Shown here: positions 7,424 through 16,025 of the stretch, one piece after another
Layout of the letters: the number at the start of each line of letters is the position of its first letter
Position numbering within the stretch: the stretch's first letter is position 1
NCBI GenBank assembly: GCA_017550445.1
Contig: JAFZOV010000038.1
Location: forward strand, 1-64,000
Length of the DNA: 64,000 nt
Reading direction: 5' to 3'
Source of the DNA: Fibrobacter sp.
Lineage (GTDB): Bacteria; Fibrobacterota; Fibrobacteria; Fibrobacterales; Fibrobacteraceae
Notes under the pieces: model-generated
Databases searched by the model: none
The model's input: the letters and a program-made list of their open reading frames with translations, nothing else
What the model was told of the DNA's origin: nothing
Position numbers and translations under genes: made by a program

Positions 7424-8542
7424 CTAATCCTTGTCGTCAAATGCCTGGGCATCTTCCGGTTCTTCGACAATCCAGTCGCGAATATGGTCTGCAATCGCCT
7501 TCTGGCCATCCTTTTCGAGTGCTTCCGCCAAGTCCGAAAGTTCTTCGGCATCGAGAACCGTCAGGTCCTTTTCAAAGCGAGTCACATAACCGGAAAGTTG
7601 CTCGTAACGCTTCATAGCAGCAAGCAGCTGCATAAATTCCAAATTAGCGGAACTGCCGTTACGGAACTGTTCATGTTCCTTAAGCACTCGGTCCGCTTCG
7701 GCTTCGGGCAAGAATGCCACCAAGCGCCCGAGGTTCATCACCTTCGGGAAGGTCTCGTACAAGGTGCGTGCAATCTTGATGCAATCCGACTTGCGGCCTT
7801 CCTTGTCAGCAATGGCCGCCTGCAAATCCAAATACGCTTCTTCGTCTTCGGAACCGGGGTTGCGCACATCACCGAGCCACTGCTTGGCAAGTTCGATGTT
7901 CCCTGCCATAAACTGGGCATTAGCAATGTCAATGAGCGTTGCATTGCTCTTGTCCGGATCCTTGAGGAGAGCGGCCTTTGCAAAGTTTGCAGCATCCTTG
8001 ATAGAATCCGCCATATCGCAAATGGCATCCAGAATATCTTCGCGGTTGCCCTGGTCGATTTCGGTCACCTTGTTGATGAGTTCTTCGAGCAAAGCCTGCG
8101 CACGTTCCTTCGGCAAAATTTCTTCGATGCTCAGGAATACCACCGAGCGGCCCTCGCCACCCACATGGCGCATCGCCAAATCGTGAATCAAGTCTGCGAC
8201 ATAATCCTTGTCGGCATACTGCGTCGCAAGTTCTACAAAAAAGGTTCCTGCATCATAGAACAGGTTGTCCCAATATTCCTTTTCTTCGTCAGTATCCGCC
8301 TTAAACGAAATAAAATCAGCGCGCAAAGTCCAGGCCAAAAGTTCCAGCTGGTCTTTGGGATTCTTGAAGTTCTCAATATCGTCAATGCCGTTTGCAATCG
8401 CCTCGTACAAGTCTTCGGGGCGGTTCAGCAATCGACTCTGGCCGCTCACAATCTGCGTAAGCGTATCGCGGAGTTTATCTTCTTTACTGCGCATGGCCTG
8501 AGCCATGGCCGGGGATTTCCATACCTTTTTCTTCTTTGCCAT
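7424..8542 (-). CDS. Conserved helical-repeat protein of unknown function
   Basis: The 372-residue product has a basic N-terminus (MAKKKKVWKSPAMAQAM) and no signal peptide or membrane segment, so it is probably cytosolic. The body is alpha-helical with TPR/SEL1-like spacing, for example IANAQFMAGNIELAKQWLGDV and LQAAIADKEGRKSDCIKIART. The C-terminal LAEALEKDGQKAIADHIRDWI recalls the end of DUF6880 or SWIM-associated proteins, but this is a weak resemblance. The last ~15 residues are acidic. It ends 6 nt before cobA-hemD and may be in the same transcript. No catalytic motif is recognised and no function is proposed. Confidence 0.75.
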   Translation of the reverse strand: MAKKKKVWKSPAMAQAMRSKEDKLRDTLTQIVSGQSRLLNRPEDLYEAIANGIDDIENFKNPKDQLELLAWTLRADFISFKADTDEEKEYWDNLFYDAGTFFVELATQYADKDYVADLIHDLAMRHVGGEGRSVVFLSIEEILPKERAQALLEELINKVTEIDQGNREDILDAICDMADSIKDAANFAKAALLKDPDKSNATLIDIANAQFMAGNIELAKQWLGDVRNPGSEDEEAYLDLQAAIADKEGRKSDCIKIARTLYETFPKVMNLGRLVAFLPEAEADRVLKEHEQFRNGSSANLEFMQLLAAMKRYEQLSGYVTRFEKDLTVLDAEELSDLAEALEKDGQKAIADHIRDWIVEEPEDAQAFDDKD

Positions 8543-8578
8543 AGTGGTAAATTTAGAAAAAGATAAAGTCCGAATCTT

Positions 8579-9892
8579 TTAGTGGTTATCAAGCTTTCGT
8601 TTGATTCGCGCTTGTTTCAGCTTATTTTTACGACGATTGCGACGGCGCTCCTTGCGGAGTCTTCTGCGGGTTTCCGCCATGACCTCGACTTGGTGCAAAA
8701 CATCCATAATCCGTTCTGCGGCAAAAGCATTTTTCCACTTTTTGCGAGTCACATAATCTAGCAGAACCACGCAAAGCAACAAGCACCCGACAAATAAAGC
8801 AAGCGCCACCGGCCACACAATCACCGAGAGTTTGCTAGCCACAAGGCCAAACGCAGGCGGCATCAAAATGGAGCCCACGTACGAGCCCGCCATTTGAATG
8901 CTAATGGCACGCCCCGAAAGTTCTTCGCCAAAGCGAGCTGGTGTCGCATGAATCAGCGACGGATACACCGGCGCACAACCAAGCCCAAGCAGGCAAATAC
9001 AAACCGGCGTAAACCAAAGCGGGAGCGGCAACACAAGCACCAAACAACCGAGCACCACAATGGCGATACCTGCATGCACCAGGCGCATATCCGTAAACTT
9101 GATAGCAAAGAATCCACTTAAAATGCGCCCCACCATCACACTTGCAAACATCAGCGAAACTGCAAGCGCCCCGATTTCAGGTTCAAAGCCGCGGGCCACC
9201 AGGTATGTACCGCACCAAAGGCTCGTCGAAATTTCAAGGGAAGAATAAAAGAAGAAAACCCAGAACGAAAGTTTCATTCCCGGCACGCGCAAGGCGGCCC
9301 GGAGTGAAATATCCTTCATAGCAACCGCCTGCGGCGATGATCCTTGACGCTCCATCTTTTTCCAAATCGGAAGCGTCACAAGCATCATCCCCGCAATAAT
9401 GGCAAGCAGCAAAGCCACCATGTCGTAAGCGCCACGCCAGCCGACTCCCGTAAACACCGAAATCGAAAACAGCGCGGGGCCTAGGCATGCGCCCACGCCC
9501 CAACTGGCATGCAGCCAACTCGTGTGTTTCGATTCCAAGTAAATGGCCGCAAAGTTGTTCATCGCGACATCGATTGCACCCGCCCCGATTCCCATGGGAA
9601 CCGCAAACAAACACATCATCCAAAATGTCGTCGAAAATCCGTAACCGAATGAAGCCACCGCCGTAAGCGCAATACTCACAAAGACTAGCTTACCCGTTCC
9701 CATCAGGCGCAAAAGTGCGGGAGTCCATAAGCTCGAAACAATCGTTCCAACACTTACAATGATCGACAAGAGCCCCGCCGCCGAAAGTGGCGCATTCAAG
9801 TCTAGCTGCATCACGGGCCATGCAGCCCCAAGCACTGTGTCTGGGAGGCCTAAGCCAATAAAAGCCGCATATATGACAACGAGTAAAAGCAA
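8579..9892 (-). CDS. Major facilitator superfamily transporter
   Basis: The 437-residue protein has about 12 hydrophobic segments, starting at the very N-terminus (LLLVVIYAAFIGLGLPDTVLGAAWP). The GLPDTVLGAAWP motif after TM1 and the ASWGVGACLGP motif of TM5 are typical of the fucose-permease-like branch of MFS; the substrate is unknown. The C-terminus is a highly basic cytosolic tail rich in RRR and KRK. An in-frame TAG at 9898-9896 closes the frame upstream, so the first usable start is TTG 9892; the ribosome site there is poor and the start is uncertain. It begins 19 nt after the stop of the TPR gene and may extend the TonB operon. TonB operons import outer-membrane ligands, so an inner-membrane permease at the end would fit, but that is inference. 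Confidence 0.85.
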   Translation of the reverse strand: MLLLVVIYAAFIGLGLPDTVLGAAWPVMQLDLNAPLSAAGLLSIIVSVGTIVSSLWTPALLRLMGTGKLVFVSIALTAVASFGYGFSTTFWMMCLFAVPMGIGAGAIDVAMNNFAAIYLESKHTSWLHASWGVGACLGPALFSISVFTGVGWRGAYDMVALLLAIIAGMMLVTLPIWKKMERQGSSPQAVAMKDISLRAALRVPGMKLSFWVFFFYSSLEISTSLWCGTYLVARGFEPEIGALAVSLMFASVMVGRILSGFFAIKFTDMRLVHAGIAIVVLGCLVLVLPLPLWFTPVCICLLGLGCAPVYPSLIHATPARFGEELSGRAISIQMAGSYVGSILMPPAFGLVASKLSVIVWPVALALFVGCLLLCVVLLDYVTRKKWKNAFAAERIMDVLHQVEVMAETRRRLRKERRRNRRKNKLKQARIKRKLDNH

Positions 9893-9911
9893 GCGCTACA
9901 CCACGGGAATT

Positions 9912-10904
9912 CTATTTTTTCTCGCGAATGCGCTTGTACAGGCTTTCCGCTTTTTCGGTATCGCCCGCATTCGAGAACACATGGCCCACGTTTTCGGCAC
10001 CGATGCGTCCTTGGGAATTTCCAGCAACCCACGCTTTCATATAGCAGTCAAAGGCTTCGTCGTAGCGTTTCTGGGTAAAGTAAATTTGTCCTAAATCAAG
10101 GTTCAAGTCAGCCTTACCCTTATTGTGTCGAAGTCCTTCTTCCAGCGTGAAAATCGCCATCCACGGAGAATTGTTCTGCACATACATCTGCGCCAGATAG
10201 CGGCGTGCCGAAACGTTTTCAGGATCCATCAGGATTCCATTTTCCATTTCGTTCAAGGACTGCCGCGTCGAATCCATGCTGCGATAATAATATGCCATCG
10301 TAAAATGCACATCGGCGCCCGCCGTTGCAGTCATCTGGAGCGCATTCTGAAGAGTCTTAATTGCATACTCGTAATCACCAAGCTTTTCGTAAACTTCGGC
10401 AAGGCCGTACCATGCATCCATACGATCTGGATTCAGCTGCAAGGCACGTTCAAAATTCTTCTGGGCAAGCGTCCAGTCGCGACCCTTTAAATAGCATTCG
10501 GCAAGCGCAAAATGCACATGGTCTGATTCGACACCAAGTTCAATGGCGCGGTTATAAGCCGCAATGGCCTCGCCCACATCGCCACCTAAGTAGTAAAGGT
10601 CGCCCAGGAGCATCCAGGCTTTTTCAAAAGTCGGCAAAAGTTCAACGGTGCGCTTGTAAGCCACCATAGCCACTTGCTTACGGTCCAACTGCACCATGGC
10701 ATTGCCCAAGTTAAACCAGGCGAAAGGTTCGTAACGGCCATCGTCAATCGCCGCACGATACAGCGGCACAGCCTCTTTATACTTGCCTTGGTCGTAAAGC
10801 TCGTTCGCCTTAAAGAAATAGTCTTCGGCAGCAAACGAGAATGCAGACAGGATCAGCAAGACGAGAGACGAAAGACGAGAGACGAGAGAAAATCTAGTTG
10901 ACAA
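9912..10904 (-). CDS. Periplasmic TPR protein of a TonB2-type operon, signal peptide read from a heptad repeat
   Basis: The 330-residue protein has about eight TPR units (ANELYDQGKYKEAVPLYRAA, FNLGNAMVQLDRKQVAMVAY, LGDLYYLGGDVGEAIAAYNR and others). TTG 10904 is taken as start because AAGGAG lies 7 nt before it and no ATG precedes the first TPR. It overlaps the tonB 3' end by 11 nt. The signal peptide contains FSLVSRLSSLVLL, encoded by the GACGAGA array at 10860-10887, followed by ILSAFSFA and a probable cleavage before AEDYF. In Vibrio and Shewanella TonB2 systems a TPR protein ends the same gene order and is thought to help energised uptake. The match in order is seen; the role is inferred. 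Confidence 0.85.
   Translation of the reverse strand: MSTRFSLVSRLSSLVLLILSAFSFAAEDYFFKANELYDQGKYKEAVPLYRAAIDDGRYEPFAWFNLGNAMVQLDRKQVAMVAYKRTVELLPTFEKAWMLLGDLYYLGGDVGEAIAAYNRAIELGVESDHVHFALAECYLKGRDWTLAQKNFERALQLNPDRMDAWYGLAEVYEKLGDYEYAIKTLQNALQMTATAGADVHFTMAYYYRSMDSTRQSLNEMENGILMDPENVSARRYLAQMYVQNNSPWMAIFTLEEGLRHNKGKADLNLDLGQIYFTQKRYDEAFDCYMKAWVAGNSQGRIGAENVGHVFSNAGDTEKAESLYKRIREKK
10860..10887. repeat. GACGAGA heptad array encoding part of a signal peptide
   Basis: Four units, the second GACGAAA. On the minus strand it reads LVSRLSSLVL in the hydrophobic core of the TPR protein's signal peptide. Confidence 0.9.
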
Positions 10905-11535
10905 AGCGGAACTCCTTTGTGGCCTTTTGTGCCACGGGGAAACCGCCCAACTGCGCTGGGCTAAACTTCCACTGTCTTACAGCCTTCAGAGCTTCGTTGT
11001 CAAATCCATATCCGGGCGGCTCCTGCGTAAGCACTTGAGCCTGCGCCACGTCGCCATACACATCAATCACAATCAAGACTTTCACATAACCCGAAACGCC
11101 CATGCGCTTAGCCTTTTCGGGGAATTTCGGCTGAATTTCACGCAAAACCTGCGCCTGTTCATCTACTTCGCCCGCTTCGTACACCACATTTTCCATGGAG
11201 CCCGTTCCCACGGCCACGCCATCGCCAGCAGCACCGCGAGCAAGCGACAAATCCATCTGGAAATTCTGGCTACGGGACACACCCATGTTAGAAGAAATCT
11301 TGAAAGGGTTCGGGTTCACAATCGTGCGAATCACCTTCTGCTTGACTTCGGGTTTCTTTTCGCTCACCAAGACTTCCACTTCGGTGACCGCTTCCAGTTC
11401 CTTTTGCCCCTTGACGCCCTTGTCAGACATCAGGGCATTGATTACCGGAATCGCAAGGAAAAACACCGCACTCAACACAAACGAGAGCACGAACGCCACC
11501 GGGAACCGGAAATATTTTGCGAGGAAATCGAGCAT
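10894..11535 (-). CDS. tonB: TonB-family energy transducer
   Basis: The 213-residue protein has one N-terminal membrane anchor (FRFPVAFVLSFVLSAVFFLAIPVI), a charged periplasmic linker beginning KKPEVKQKVIRTIV, and a C-terminal TonB domain (QPKFPEKAKRMGVSGYVKVLIVIDVYGDV, then ALKAVRQWKFSPA). It transmits proton-motive force from ExbBD to outer-membrane receptors. It is short with no long Pro-rich spacer, as in TonB2 proteins. exbD lies upstream across a heptad element (11542-11647), and the TPR gene overlaps its 3' end. ATG 11535 lies just before the anchor. Confidence 0.92.
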   Translation of the reverse strand: MLDFLAKYFRFPVAFVLSFVLSAVFFLAIPVINALMSDKGVKGQKELEAVTEVEVLVSEKKPEVKQKVIRTIVNPNPFKISSNMGVSRSQNFQMDLSLARGAAGDGVAVGTGSMENVVYEAGEVDEQAQVLREIQPKFPEKAKRMGVSGYVKVLIVIDVYGDVAQAQVLTQEPPGYGFDNEALKAVRQWKFSPAQLGGFPVAQKATKEFRFVN

Positions 11536-11541
11536 GTATTA

Positions 11542-11647
11542 GACGAGAGACGAGAGACGAGAGACGAGAGACGATAAGCGAAAGGTAAAACTCTTTCGTC
11601 TTTCGTCTGTAGCGAAATTGCGAAGCAATGAAGCGTTCTTTCGTCTA
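11542..11647. repeat. Complete heptad element, GACGAGA family, between exbD and tonB
   Basis: Four GACGAGA units and a GACGATA face an inverted arm at 11591-11647: TTTCGTC twice, TGTAG, an ATTGC/GCAAT mini-hairpin, CGTTC, TTTCGTCTAA. It fills nearly the whole exbD-tonB gap and ends 4 nt from the exbD stop. Confidence 0.92.
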
Positions 11648-11651
11648 AACA

Positions 11652-12056
11652 TCATTCCTCCTTATTGGCTGAGATGGAAACTTTGCGGACTTTGGCTAAA
11701 TTGCATTCATCGAGAATATCAACGACCACACCGTTGGGGGCGTCGCGGTCACTCACGATAATCACCGGGCGGTCCGGGGCTTCGGCCATCATCTGGCGGA
11801 GTACCGTATTCAAAGTCGAAAGATTCACCTGAGTTTCGTTAATGTGAATCGTGCCTTGGCGCGTCACGCCAATCAAAATGCTTTCCTTGGCCAGGTCCTT
11901 TGCAGAACTCGCCTTGGGCTTTGTAACATCTACACCCGTTTCGCGCGTGAAAGTCGATGTCACAATAAAGAAGATAAGCAGGATAAAGACGCAGTCGAGC
12001 ATCGGCGACACGTCTATCTTTCCTGTATCATGGACTCGTTTACGAATAAAACTCAT
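11652..12056 (-). CDS. exbD: ExbD/TolR-family biopolymer transport protein
   Basis: The 134-residue protein has one N-terminal TM (VSPMLDCVFILLIFFIVTSTF) containing the conserved membrane Asp (D in PMLDCVFILL) that carries protons, then a periplasmic domain ending VVDILDECNLAKVRKVSISA. It forms the proton channel with ExbB. ATG 12056 overlaps the exbB TGA (ATGA), so the two are translationally coupled. It belongs to the DUF3450-TtpC-ExbB-ExbD-TonB-TPR operon. Confidence 0.93.
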   Translation of the reverse strand: MSFIRKRVHDTGKIDVSPMLDCVFILLIFFIVTSTFTRETGVDVTKPKASSAKDLAKESILIGVTRQGTIHINETQVNLSTLNTVLRQMMAEAPDRPVIIVSDRDAPNGVVVDILDECNLAKVRKVSISANKEE

Positions 12057-12712
12057 TTTTCCTCCGATTTATTTTCAAATACGTAGGATTCATATTTCAA
12101 AGCTTCGCTCCAAGCCAGTTCCTCAATTTTTTCGACGCGGCCCGCCAAGAAGTTATAGGCAAGCATCAGCGGGAACGACATCAAGAGCCCCGCCTGGGTC
12201 GTAAGCAGAGCTTCAGAAATACCGTCGGCAAAAAGCACCGGGTTTCCAAAGCCAAAAAGCTTGATATTTTCAAACGTATGCACCATGCCAGACACCGTGC
12301 CCAAAAGCCCAAGCATCGGAGAAAGAGCCGCACAAGTCGAAATCGTCTTGAGTGACCGAGACAAATTCAACGAAATGCGGTGGCGAGTTTCTTCCATGGC
12401 ATTGCGCACGGCGATAGGCCCCAGTTCACGATAAGTGCGGACATCGCGAGCTAACGCGTAGAAGTATCCGAAACGATGGTGCGAAAGCTTTTCAAAGGCA
12501 AAGTCTTCGCCTTTCTTTTCAAGATTCTTCCAGAATCCGCCATCGACACCGTTTATGGTACCGCCCCTCAGCATAAAGTAGTAGGCGTAACGTTCGATCA
12601 TCAAAAACCAACCGAACCACCCCAACACAAAAATCGGGGCAAGCACCCAGCCACCTCTAAAGAGGATAGCCATTGCGGCTTCGAGCACGGAATTTTGATC
12701 TACCGGCGGCAC
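12053..12712 (-). CDS. exbB: ExbB/TolQ/MotA-family proton channel protein
   Basis: The 219-residue protein has three TM segments (near residues 18-38, 120-150, 160-185) and the family signature LSPMLGLLGTVSGMVHTF, with an invariant-type Thr/Gly pattern in the last TM (EALLTTQAGLLMSFPLML). It uses GTG 12712, which overlaps the TAG of the upstream TtpC-like gene (TAGTG), with AAGGA as ribosome site. It is the second ExbB-like protein of the operon; the larger one at 12712-14247 has a periplasmic extension. Confidence 0.93.
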   Translation of the reverse strand: MPPVDQNSVLEAAMAILFRGGWVLAPIFVLGWFGWFLMIERYAYYFMLRGGTINGVDGGFWKNLEKKGEDFAFEKLSHHRFGYFYALARDVRTYRELGPIAVRNAMEETRHRISLNLSRSLKTISTCAALSPMLGLLGTVSGMVHTFENIKLFGFGNPVLFADGISEALLTTQAGLLMSFPLMLAYNFLAGRVEKIEELAWSEALKYESYVFENKSEEK

Positions 12713-14247
12713 TACTTTTCCTTAATCCAAAGGGCGTTCAATACGGCAAGGCCAGCCTTTTCCATGCGGCCACGCAAGGCTTCGGATCGATTGACCAGGA
12801 ACGTGTGAATCAGCTGCAAGGGAATGGCGACAATCAGGCCCGTTTCAGTCGTCACAAGGGCAATCGAAATACCGCCCGCCAAAAGCTTCGGATCCGACGT
12901 ACCGTGCATGGTAATCACATCGAAAAGTTCGATCATACCCATCACCGTACCCAAAAGGCCAAGCAACGGAGCAACGGCCGCAAACACGGAAATCCAGTTC
13001 AGGCCAAAATCCAGCTTGGGAACTTCAGCAGAGAAGAGTTCTTCGAGAGCGCGTTCGGCGCTTTCGCGATCGTTATAATTCTTGGTAAGGACAGTCTTCA
13101 GCACCTTCCCCACTTCGCCGTGAGTCTTCACAGCCAGCTTGCGAGCGCCTTCGATATCACCGGCCTTCAAAGCCTTGATAACGCGACGGGCGGAAATACG
13201 GCCAAAAGCCTTGACGGTGAGCCAAATAAAGCGCCACAAGGCAATCAAGAGACCAAGCGCAAAGAGCACCGACAGCGGATACATCAGCAGGCCACCGTTC
13301 TTGAAGAATTCCCTCAAATCGTCCTTCCAAGTGGTTTCTTGGTGGTTCGCCATTTCAGACGAAAGCTCCGTACTGAGGAGCACATCGACAGGCACCATCA
13401 CGTAGGCAGAATCTTTCGCTCCTGCAAAAGCCTTGCTAATTTCAGACTTGGTATCGGGGGTCAAGTTTTCTTGCCAGCTGTAGACACGCTTCTTTTCGCC
13501 TGCCACCGGAAGCATCAACGCCGCCGGATGATATCCGTTGATATCGACGGCATTTGCCATCTGCATGGCAAAGAGACCACCCAGGCGCATGCGGTCTCCC
13601 TGAGCGACCGACTTTCCGAAAACAAGTTCAGCCTTTTCGACACCGCTTTCGCGGCTAAATTCCATTTCTGCACGGGCAGCATGCAAAATGGACTGGGCAA
13701 TGCGCACAGGGTCATCCCTGTAGAGGCCCATTTCTTTCTTGACCTTGTTCAAGCCTTCGATGCGTTCCGAAATCTTGAACGGAATTCCCTGTTCCTGGAA
13801 TTTCGAAAGCGTTTCAAGACGTTCGGGGCCAGCGGCGAGCGACAAGTATTCGGCACGGGCCTTTTCGGCCTGCAACTTAACCTGAGCCAAGTCTTCACGG
13901 GCAACGCGCACATCTTCGAAAAGGCGGGCTCGTTCCGACATCAAGGCGTCCACCTTTTCTTTGCTTTCGTTGTATTTTTCGTTAAAAAGTTCGCGTTCCT
14001 GGTTTGCCGTTTCGCGGTCCTTCCAGCGGGCGGCCACAGCCATGTCGCGCTTTTTGCGGGCTTCTTCAAGGTCAGCCTTCGCGCTGTTCAATGCGGCACG
14101 CTGCTTGACAGCATCTACATCGGCATTCTGCTGAGCAAACGAAAGCGGAGCGAATGTTGCAAGAGCTGCAACTAAGACGAGAGACGAGAGACGAGAGACG
14201 AGAGACCCCATTCCACATTTCACATCATTCCACATTCCAAACTTCAT
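12712..14247 (-). CDS. TtpC-like ExbB protein with N-terminal coiled coil; leader encoded by two heptad repeats
   Basis: The 511-residue protein has a signal sequence, a long coiled coil (~45-125), a periplasmic domain (~130-300), then three ExbB TM segments; VAPLLGLLGTVMGMIELFDV is the family signature in the second. In Vibrio TtpC is required for TonB2 uptake. The start is ATG 14247: AAGGAGGG lies 7 nt upstream and the TAA of the DUF3450 gene abuts it. The first 15 residues (MKFGMWNDVKCGMGS) come from GTGAAAT-type heptads. The next segment, SLVSRLSSLVL, comes from a GACGAGA array (14176-14203). The signal peptide core is therefore repeat-derived, and VAALATFAPLSFA then completes it. Confidence 0.9.
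   Translation of the reverse strand: MKFGMWNDVKCGMGSLVSRLSSLVLVAALATFAPLSFAQQNADVDAVKQRAALNSAKADLEEARKKRDMAVAARWKDRETANQERELFNEKYNESKEKVDALMSERARLFEDVRVAREDLAQVKLQAEKARAEYLSLAAGPERLETLSKFQEQGIPFKISERIEGLNKVKKEMGLYRDDPVRIAQSILHAARAEMEFSRESGVEKAELVFGKSVAQGDRMRLGGLFAMQMANAVDINGYHPAALMLPVAGEKKRVYSWQENLTPDTKSEISKAFAGAKDSAYVMVPVDVLLSTELSSEMANHQETTWKDDLREFFKNGGLLMYPLSVLFALGLLIALWRFIWLTVKAFGRISARRVIKALKAGDIEGARKLAVKTHGEVGKVLKTVLTKNYNDRESAERALEELFSAEVPKLDFGLNWISVFAAVAPLLGLLGTVMGMIELFDVITMHGTSDPKLLAGGISIALVTTETGLIVAIPLQLIHTFLVNRSEALRGRMEKAGLAVLNALWIKEK
14176..14241. repeat. Two heptad families back to back, forming the 5' end of the TtpC-like gene
   Basis: 14176-14203 holds four GACGAGA units. 14207-14241 holds degenerate ATTCCAC/ATTTCAC units (GTGAAAT family in reverse). 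Together they encode about the first 24 residues of the TtpC-like protein. Confidence 0.85.
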
Positions 14248-15042
14248 TTACTTGCCCTCCTTCGGAATCGTCACAGGAATCGTGACAAGTCTCGGAGCAG
14301 TCTTGCCTTCGGCCACCTTCATCACGTCCTTAAGCACGGTACGCATGGTCAGGTTGTCAGACACATTTTTCCAGGCATAACCGCCATCGGCAGTCCGTGC
14401 AAGCCACAGCACATCGTTGCCATCGTTACTCACGAAGACCGAGGCAACGGCACCGTAACGCAAGAAGGTTCCCGGAACACTACGTGCATCCACCTGCAAA
14501 AAACCCTTGTAAACTTCGGTCGTGTAACCAAGGCGAATGCGGTCATAAAAAACTTCAAGCACGCGGTTCAAACCGTCATCGGCTTCAATCAGGCCCTTAT
14601 GGAGCTGGCTTGCAATTTCTTGAACACTCTTGATTGTTTCTTCATTGCGGTACGGGAAATCCGATTCAAATACGGGAACTAAAGAATCAATGACCAAGGC
14701 CAGGGATTCACCATACTTTGCCTTGCGGTTTTCAAAATACTTGATAGTGCCCAAAGACTTCTGACGGACACTGGCCAAGTTCTGGAGTTCCGCCTTCAGG
14801 GAATCGATTTCCGCCTTCAGGGCCTTGTTCTGAGTCGCAAGGGCCTGCACCTTCTTGCGGCCCACTTCAACAAATTCAGCATGGCGTTTCTTTTCGGCAT
14901 CATGAAGCGATTTTTCGCGAGCCGTTTCAGCCTCCACCGCCTTAATCTGGCGACGGACTATTTCTACCGTTTCCTGCGCCTGCGAAACAACGCCCGCAAG
15001 GCTCAAGCAAAGGAATATCTTGGTCAGTAAATGAAATTTCAT
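14248..15042 (-). CDS. DUF3450 periplasmic coiled-coil protein of the TonB2-type operon
   Basis: ATG 15042 gives 264 residues with a clear signal peptide (MKFHLLTKIFLCLSLAGVVSQAQ), a coiled coil at ~25-110 rich in Lys, Ala and Glu, and a C-terminal globular part containing PYRNEET, GYTTEVY and LRYGAVASVFVSNDG. This matches DUF3450, which precedes TtpC-ExbB-ExbD-TonB in Vibrio and Shewanella operons. The gene is first in the operon here, and its TAA directly abuts the next ATG. A hairpin followed by a T-run lies only a few bases before the start, so expression may depend on read-through. Its biochemical role is not established. Confidence 0.88.
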   Translation of the reverse strand: MKFHLLTKIFLCLSLAGVVSQAQETVEIVRRQIKAVEAETAREKSLHDAEKKRHAEFVEVGRKKVQALATQNKALKAEIDSLKAELQNLASVRQKSLGTIKYFENRKAKYGESLALVIDSLVPVFESDFPYRNEETIKSVQEIASQLHKGLIEADDGLNRVLEVFYDRIRLGYTTEVYKGFLQVDARSVPGTFLRYGAVASVFVSNDGNDVLWLARTADGGYAWKNVSDNLTMRTVLKDVMKVAEGKTAPRLVTIPVTIPKEGK

Positions 15043-15045
15043 ATG

Positions 15046-15091
15046 CGAAAAAATACAAAGAACCGCGGCCCAAAGACCACGGTTTCTTTGC
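15046..15091 (-). terminator. Hairpin and T-run between the ankyrin gene and the TonB operon (terminator or attenuator)
   Basis: AAAGAAACCG and CGGTTCTTT form the stem on the minus strand, followed by TATTTTTT. It should end the ankyrin-gene transcript, but the T-run is within 10 nt of the DUF3450 start codon, leaving no room for a promoter between them. Confidence 0.75.
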
Positions 15092-15119
15092 AAAATCAGC
15101 GATTTTTACGCGAAAAAGA

Positions 15120-15857
15120 CTACTTCTTGGAATCCTTGAAGTACTGAGCCGTATTCTTGGCGCCGGCCTTCTTCAAAGCCTTAATCAAGCGGGTATAGCC
15201 TTCGTTGGTAGCCCAGTCAAGCACAGAGTAGCCCTGGCCGCACTTGGCGTTCACATCGACACCCTTGTTGATGAGGAACATCATGGCGTCATAGTTACCG
15301 TTCTTCACAGTCCAGTGAATCGGCAAGTAACCGTCAGCGCTGCGGGAATCGAGCGGAGCACCGGCTTCGGCCAAAACTTCGAGCATGTCAACCTTGCCAG
15401 TCTTTGCGGCGAGGAGAACTGCGGTACCGAGAGTCTGGGTTTCAGCACCTTCGGCCTTGAGCTGAGTGAGGAGACGGTTCACAACGTCCTTGTTGCCCAT
15501 CATCACGGCGTTGTCGAGCACGGCTTCACCGTTGCCGTTCTTCACGTCGGCCTTTGCACCATGTTCAAACAAGTAGTTGAGCACAACCATGTTGCCCTTG
15601 TTGGCGGCGATGGCCACAGCGTTGTTGCCGTTGTCTGCCGGAGCGTCAATTTCGAAAGAAGCCTGCAAGAAGAGAGTCATCTTGGCGGTATCGCCGCTCA
15701 CTGCATAAGACACAAACTGGTTCGGGGTAAAGGGAATCTGTTGCTTGGTCAGGTACTTGCGCACGGACTGCGGATCGTTCGGGTCCATTTTATCGTTACA
15801 ACCGGTAACGGAAACCATCAATGCGGCGGCGCAAAGGGCCAACAACTGCTTTTTCAT
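15120..15857 (-). CDS. Ankyrin-repeat lipoprotein
   Basis: ATG 15857 has GGAG 9 nt upstream and gives 245 residues. The signal MKKQLLALCAAALMVSVTGC is a lipoprotein type with the Cys at position 20. About five ankyrin repeats follow, with typical GNNAVAIAANKGNMVVLNYL, GTAVLLAAKTGKVDMLEVLA, GYLPIHWTVKNGNYDAMMFL and GYSVLDWATNEGYTRLIKAL segments. Ankyrin repeats bind proteins; the partner is unknown. It is anchored in the periplasm or outer membrane. It lies upstream of the TonB-type operon on the same strand, separated by a hairpin. Confidence 0.9.
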   Translation of the reverse strand: MKKQLLALCAAALMVSVTGCNDKMDPNDPQSVRKYLTKQQIPFTPNQFVSYAVSGDTAKMTLFLQASFEIDAPADNGNNAVAIAANKGNMVVLNYLFEHGAKADVKNGNGEAVLDNAVMMGNKDVVNRLLTQLKAEGAETQTLGTAVLLAAKTGKVDMLEVLAEAGAPLDSRSADGYLPIHWTVKNGNYDAMMFLINKGVDVNAKCGQGYSVLDWATNEGYTRLIKALKKAGAKNTAQYFKDSKK

Positions 15858-16025
15858 AAAATTCTGCTCCAAATGAGGTTTTTCTTAATTTTGGTCTAAA
15901 AAATAATCAATTTTTGGGCAATAAACACAAAAAAACTCTATTTAGAACTTTTTTTTACCAAAATATCCCCCACACCTCCACAGCCCCTTTTTCCGGTTTT
16001 ACGCAATCCTTTATATATTTATGCC

